Below are positions 59,964 through 64,000 of a stretch of 64,000 bases of DNA, piece by piece (within the stretch, counting starts at the first letter, position 1; each line of letters begins with the position of its first letter). The stretch lies in assembly GCA_049941595.1 (NCBI GenBank), contig JBNFNA010000004.1, positions 62,001-126,000 on the forward strand. The letters run 5' to 3'. The stretch comes from Pasteurella sp049941595. Lineage in GTDB: Bacteria > Pseudomonadota > Gammaproteobacteria > Enterobacterales > Pasteurellaceae. The position numbers and the translations under genes are program-made. A model generated the notes under the pieces. That model made no database searches. It had not been told where the DNA came from and was given only the letters and a program-made list of their open reading frames with translations.

Positions 59964-61490
59964 TTAGACGCTGTAAAGCGAAACTTGAATGACCAGTAGT
60001 ATGGAGGCAATAACCAATAGGCATCCTATCATTGGCATTACAAATCGAACCCATTTATTGAATGGAATATTTAACATTTGTAATGTAACCAAGACTAATC
60101 CGGTTGGTGCCAAGAAGAGCATCGCATATTGACCCCAGTTATAAGCAGAAACTACGATGTGTCTTGGAATACCCACAGTATCTGCAAGTGGCGCCATAAT
60201 TGGCATTGCTAGTACCGCTAAACCTGATGAAGATGGAACAATTAAGCCCAAGAAAATGAAGATAACTAATTGTGCAAGGATGAATACGCTACCAGGAACG
60301 CCTGATGCAAGATCTGAGGCGTAGGCAAGAATGGTATCTGAAATCATACCTTGTTCTAATACGAGGTTTACACCACGAGCTAAACCGATAATCAAAGATA
60401 CACCAACTAATTCAGAAGCCCCTTCAGTGAAGGAATTGACAATGTCTTTTTCTGACAGTTTAGAGATGAACATAATGAAGATAGTAATTGCAAGGAAAGA
60501 TGCAGCCATTTCAGGGAACCACCATCCACCAAACATTACGCCCCATACCATTAAGAAGAATGATGCACAGAAGAAGACTAAGATAATTTTTCTTCTTGTC
60601 GTGAATTCTTGAATCGCATTTGTATCGATATTTTTCATATATTTATTGAGGAATTCTTCTCTATCATCATAAACATATGAAGCTTTTGGATCGGCTTTGA
60701 TTTTTTTACAGTACCAGTAGAGGTAAACAACAACACAAATGAAACCAGCGATTAAGCCACCAAAACGCCAAGCGATACCTTCAGTGAACGGAATACCCGC
60801 AGCATTTGAGGCAATAACAACGGAGAATGGGTTGATTGTTGAGAATGCTGTACCCATAGATGCTGCGAGGAATATTGCACCAACACAAACGATAGCATCA
60901 TATCCGAGAGCAACAAATACCGGAACAAGGATAGGGTAGAACGCAACGGCTTCCTCTTCAATACCACAAGTAGTACCACCAACCATCATCAAAAATGAAA
61001 CGGCAAATACAATAAAGAACTCATTTCCTTTTGTTCGATTGGCTAATGCACCTAAACCGGCATTAAAAGAGCCTGTTTTATTAATAACACCGATCATACC
61101 ACCCAGTACGAAGATGAAGACCATTACATCGGCAGCTTCAATCGTCCCGTGAACCATACTTTTCGTGATATCTTGTAAACTTTTTGGATTTTGCTCTACA
61201 CGTTGATAAGTACCTGGAATGGCGATAGGTTTTTTAATTGTGCCTTCAAGGAAGTTATTTAATTCAATTTTGATATTTAAGTTATCTAACGACTCTTTTG
61301 TGGCGGGGAGAATTTTGTCTGGTTGTTGATAAGTTTTAACGACGAATACATTATCAGCTGAATTATATGTTAATTTGGAATACGAACCTGCTGGAACTAG
61401 CCAAGTCAGACCAACAGCAATAATCAATATGATAAATAAAATTGAAAATGCTGAGGGAAAGTTAAATGTTTTCTTTTTTGAGTTTCCCAT
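59964..61490 (-). CDS. YfcC-family membrane carrier, possible arginine/ornithine antiporter
   Basis: A 508-residue integral membrane protein with about 12 helices: AILFI-type first helix (residues 15-35), a periplasmic loop (about 40-110), then VFIFVLGGMIGVINKTGSFNAG, GGTTCGIEEEAVAFYP and IVPSSSGLAVLAMPIMAPLAD. These mark the YfcC/AbgT-like family often placed beside arcB and arcC. Transport of arginine or ornithine is inferred from the neighbours. It is separated from arcC by a strong hairpin. Confidence 0.8.
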   Translation of the reverse strand: MGNSKKKTFNFPSAFSILFIILIIAVGLTWLVPAGSYSKLTYNSADNVFVVKTYQQPDKILPATKESLDNLNIKIELNNFLEGTIKKPIAIPGTYQRVEQNPKSLQDITKSMVHGTIEAADVMVFIFVLGGMIGVINKTGSFNAGLGALANRTKGNEFFIVFAVSFLMMVGGTTCGIEEEAVAFYPILVPVFVALGYDAIVCVGAIFLAASMGTAFSTINPFSVVIASNAAGIPFTEGIAWRFGGLIAGFICVVVYLYWYCKKIKADPKASYVYDDREEFLNKYMKNIDTNAIQEFTTRRKIILVFFCASFFLMVWGVMFGGWWFPEMAASFLAITIFIMFISKLSEKDIVNSFTEGASELVGVSLIIGLARGVNLVLEQGMISDTILAYASDLASGVPGSVFILAQLVIFIFLGLIVPSSSGLAVLAMPIMAPLADTVGIPRHIVVSAYNWGQYAMLFLAPTGLVLVTLQMLNIPFNKWVRFVMPMIGCLLVIASILLVIQVSLYSV

Positions 61491-61522
61491 AATATACTCC
61501 TTTATTTACAGCTACTTAGTTT

Positions 61523-61560
61523 GGAATACGCTTTATATGTTGAGCTACAAAGCGTATTCC
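61523..61560 (-). other. Strong hairpin between arcC and the YfcC carrier gene
   Basis: GGAATACGCTTT (61523-61534) and AAAGCGTATTCC (61549-61560) form a perfect 12-bp stem with a 14-base loop and no T-run. It may protect or process the arcBC mRNA and lower expression of the carrier. Confidence 0.6.
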
Positions 61561-61571
61561 ATTTGACTACC

Positions 61572-62504
61572 TTAATAGTAGGTAATGTCTTTTGCTTTCG
61601 TTGTAATGCGAGTACCAGCTTTGCCTTTGACAATATCTACAATATCGGAAAGAGAACCAATCACGGCGTCTTTGCCTGTATTTTTTACAAAATTCACTGC
61701 GGCTTGAACTTTTGGCCCCATTGAACCTGATGCGAAACCAATGCTTTCAATTGCCTCAGGAGGCGCTGTTGCAATCGCTTTTTGTGTTTCTTTACCCCAG
61801 TCTAAGAAGACCGCAGATACATCAGTTGCAATAATGAAAAGATCAGACTCAAGATTTTCTGCTAATAATGCAGAGCAAAGATCTTTATCGATTACAGCTT
61901 CTACACCACAAAGATTATTTTTTTCGTCATAATAAGTTGGAATGCCACCACCGCCAGCGCAGATAACGATACTGCCTTTTTCAAGCAACCATTTTACCGG
62001 ACGGATTTCAAAAATACGTTTTGGTAATGGGCTTGGCACCACACGACGATATTTATCGCCATCTTGCGCAATTGACCATCCTTTTTCTGCTGCTAATTTT
62101 TCAGCTTCTTCTTTGCTATAAACAGGGCCAATTGGTTTAGTTGGATTTTTGAATGCTGGGTCATTTTTATCTACTTCAACTTGTGAAAGTAACGTTGCAA
62201 ATGGCACTTCAAAAGGAACAAGGTTACCTAACTCTTGTTGGATCATATAACCAATCATTCCAACTGATTCTGCACCTAACACATCTAAAGGATAGGTAGG
62301 TACATCTTTGTAAGCCGCACCTTGTAATGCTAATAAACCAACTTGTGGTCCATTACCGTGAGCGATAACTAATTCGTTATTTGGCCAAATTTTTGCGATT
62401 TGCTCACAAGCGATACGCACATTTTGGCGTTGATTTTCTGCTGTAAGTGGTTCACCACGACGAAGAAGTGCGTTACCACCTAATGCAATAACAATTCTCA
62501 TCAT
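61572..62504 (-). CDS. arcC: Carbamate kinase
   Basis: A 310-residue enzyme making ATP from carbamoyl phosphate and ADP (or the reverse). Motifs: IVIALGGNALLRRGEP (about 4-19), VIAHGNGPQVGLLALQ and CAGGGGIPTYYD, and the C-terminal SMGPKVQAAV. It follows arcB by 13 bases. The second Met (62501) may be the start. With OTC it forms the ATP-yielding end of citrulline or carbamoyl-phosphate use. Confidence 0.95.
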   Translation of the reverse strand: MMRIVIALGGNALLRRGEPLTAENQRQNVRIACEQIAKIWPNNELVIAHGNGPQVGLLALQGAAYKDVPTYPLDVLGAESVGMIGYMIQQELGNLVPFEVPFATLLSQVEVDKNDPAFKNPTKPIGPVYSKEEAEKLAAEKGWSIAQDGDKYRRVVPSPLPKRIFEIRPVKWLLEKGSIVICAGGGGIPTYYDEKNNLCGVEAVIDKDLCSALLAENLESDLFIIATDVSAVFLDWGKETQKAIATAPPEAIESIGFASGSMGPKVQAAVNFVKNTGKDAVIGSLSDIVDIVKGKAGTRITTKAKDITYY

Positions 62505-62517
62505 AGCCTCCTAACTA

Positions 62518-63522
62518 TTAGATTAAGCTAGAATAAAGCACGGCTTTAATAGTGTGCATACGGTTTTCTGCTTGTTCGAAAGCAACGTTCATTGGTGACT
62601 CAAACACATCTTCAGTCACTTCAATACCATTAGCGAGTTCTGGGTATTTTTCAGCGATTTGACGACCAACTTTGGTTTCACTGTTGTGGAACGCTGGTAA
62701 GCAGTGCATAAATTTCACTTTTGGATTGCCAGTGCGTTTCATCAATTCTGGTGTAACTTGGTAAGGTAATAATAATTTGATACGTTCGCCCCAGCTTTCG
62801 AGAGGTTCACCCATTGATACCCATACGTCAGTATGAACGAAGTCCACATTTTTCACTGCTTTATCAATGTCTTCTGTAACAGTGATTCTTGCGCCACTTT
62901 CTTTTGCGAATTTTTCGCACATTTCAACAAGTTCTGCATCTGGTAACAATGCTTTAGGGCCACAAATACGTACATCCATACCTAATTTTGCACCGATGAG
63001 TAAGAGTGAGTTACCCATATTGTTGCGAGCATCACCAATATAAACGTATTTGATTTCACTTAATGGTTTGTCACAGTTTTCGATCATTGTTAACACGTCA
63101 GCTAACATTTGAGTTGGATGGAATTCATCAGTTAAACCATTGAATACAGGCACGCCTGCATAAGCCGCTAATTCATCTACAACCGATTGTTTGAAACCAC
63201 GATATTCAATAGCATCGTACATACGGCCAAGCACACGAGCAGTGTCTTTCATACTTTCTTTATGGCCGATTTGTGAAGAGGTTGGATCGATATAAGTGAC
63301 GTTTGCACCTTGGTCATAAGCAGCGACTTCAAAAGCACAACGGGTACGAGTAGAGGTTTTTTCAAAGATAAGAGCGATGTTTTTTCCTTTTAATTTTTGT
63401 TGTTCTGTACCTGCATATTTAGCGCGTTTTAAATCACGGGATAGGTCTAGCAAATATTTGATTTCACGTTCAGTATGATTTACTAAACTCAACAAATGTC
63501 TGTTTTTAAGATTAAAAGCCAT
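62518..63522 (-). CDS. arcB: Ornithine carbamoyltransferase
   Basis: A 334-residue enzyme interconverting ornithine plus carbamoyl phosphate and citrulline. Substrate motifs: EKTSTRTRCAFE (about 54-65), DEFHPTQMLAD and MHCLPAFHN. The operon with arcC suggests the catabolic type, but the arginine deiminase gene is absent here, so it may also feed arginine synthesis with argG. First gene of arcB-arcC-yfcC on the minus strand. Confidence 0.95.
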   Translation of the reverse strand: MAFNLKNRHLLSLVNHTEREIKYLLDLSRDLKRAKYAGTEQQKLKGKNIALIFEKTSTRTRCAFEVAAYDQGANVTYIDPTSSQIGHKESMKDTARVLGRMYDAIEYRGFKQSVVDELAAYAGVPVFNGLTDEFHPTQMLADVLTMIENCDKPLSEIKYVYIGDARNNMGNSLLLIGAKLGMDVRICGPKALLPDAELVEMCEKFAKESGARITVTEDIDKAVKNVDFVHTDVWVSMGEPLESWGERIKLLLPYQVTPELMKRTGNPKVKFMHCLPAFHNSETKVGRQIAEKYPELANGIEVTEDVFESPMNVAFEQAENRMHTIKAVLYSSLI

Positions 63523-63859
63523 AATACTTCTCCTTGTTTTGAACCTAATGAGTGTTTAAGAGAAACATAAACGATAAGTTTATGCTTTGATATACAACAG
63601 CTTACATATGCTCGCTATTATAAAGACAGCAGTTTAGCATATGGTGCGTAATTTTGTGCTTGAATGTAAATTTTTCGAATAAAATTCGAAAAAATAAGCC
63701 ATTTTGGCAATGCAAATGTTCAGTAAAAAAACTTTTTAAAATTTAACCGCACTTGCGACGCAAATACTTTTGCGCCTTTGTTAGGGAAAATAGTTCTCGC
63801 TAATTCACCGATTATGCTATTCTTTAGCACAAATTTTTTAATCAAAAAGAGTTGTGACA
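63523..63859. other. arcB/cmk divergent region with two inverted repeats
   Basis: CATAAAC and GTTTATG near 63567-63585 flank five bases; TTTTTCGAAT (63671-63680) and ATTCGAAAAA (63684-63693) form a perfect 10-bp repeat around AAA. One uptake signal lies near 63747. Promoters for arcB and cmk must be here; the repeats may be operators. Confidence 0.55.
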
Positions 63860-64000
63860 ATGCAAAAAATAATCATCACAGTTGATGGCCCAAGTGGCGC
63901 AGGTAAAGGCACATTATGTTATGCCTTAGCTGAAAAATTAGGTTTTGACTTATTAGATAGTGGTGCGATTTATCGTGTAACAGCGCTTGCTGCGCTGAAA
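63860..64000 (+). CDS. cmk: Cytidylate kinase, 5' part cut by window edge
   Basis: The first 47 codons of a (d)CMP kinase: MQKIIITVDGPSGAGKGT with the P-loop (about residues 10-17), then LLDSGAIYRVTALAAL, as in E. coli Cmk. The ATG at 63860 follows AGAG. The rest lies outside the window. Confidence 0.93.
   Translation, partial: MQKIIITVDGPSGAGKGTLCYALAEKLGFDLLDSGAIYRVTALAALK

Overview
The window is chromosomal DNA of a member of the Pasteurellaceae, most likely Aggregatibacter or a close Haemophilus relative. The 9-bp uptake signal AAGTGCGGT, or its complement, occurs more than 30 times. That is the Haemophilus-type signal, not the ACAAGCGGT type of the Actinobacillus branch. The housekeeping proteins (ThrABC, ArcA, PurH/PurD, GlyA, SecDF, ArgG) are clearly gammaproteobacterial. 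The DNA is AT-rich. I see no rRNA, tRNA, IS element or CRISPR array.

Layout. (1) 1-5.6 kb is an AT-rich defence island without any uptake signal. It holds the tail of a probable CD-NTase followed by an S-4TM effector (CBASS-like), a relic of the metH 3' end, an unrecognised acidic protein, and a three-gene ABC-3C system whose genes overlap by ATGA. (2) 5.9-12.5 kb carries yggS, the thr operon with a leader peptide and attenuator, and arcA. (3) 12.7-21.1 kb carries zinc-free L36/L31 paralogues, dsbD, a 5'-truncated doxX, purH-purD under a PurR box, glyA and an exported esterase. (4) 21.1-24.4 kb carries yajC-secD-secF on the minus strand. (5) 24.7-48.3 kb is a nickel and formate-hydrogenlyase island: hypA, nikKLMQO nickel uptake, nimR, a hyfA-J/hycI/fdhF/hypC operon, hypF and hypBDE. 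FdhF contains a UGA selenocysteine codon. (6) 48.6-52.5 kb is the queA-HAD-tgt operon, ending in a broken hemerythrin gene, and includes a small SOS-like cassette. (7) 52.5-64 kb carries relics of a cytochrome c peroxidase and ytfE, then dps, prfC, purC, an epimerase-like gene, argG, a DUF535 relic, an Lrp-type regulator, a YfcC carrier, arcC, arcB and the start of cmk.

How the parts work together. The large island is a nearly self-contained formate-to-H2 system. NikKLMQO imports Ni2+, HypABCDEF and HycI mature the [NiFe] subunit HyfG, FdhF oxidises formate, and HyfA-J pass the electrons to protons. A perfect FNR box precedes hyfA. A 17-bp motif in the nikK promoter recurs three times between hyfA and hypF, which suggests that the nickel regulator NimR links metal supply to hydrogenase expression. 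The island separates tgt from yajC-secDF, which adjoin in many gammaproteobacteria.

The most novel candidate lies at about 50.29-50.57 kb, between tgt and the HAD gene. It has two LexA-like boxes around a promoter, a strongly structured leader, a 23-codon hydrophobic peptide, a terminator, and an opposing terminator that could end an antisense RNA. This looks like a TisB/IstR-type SOS toxin-antitoxin locus. Several gene relics (metH, doxX, hemerythrin, ccp, ytfE, DUF535) show ongoing genome reduction.
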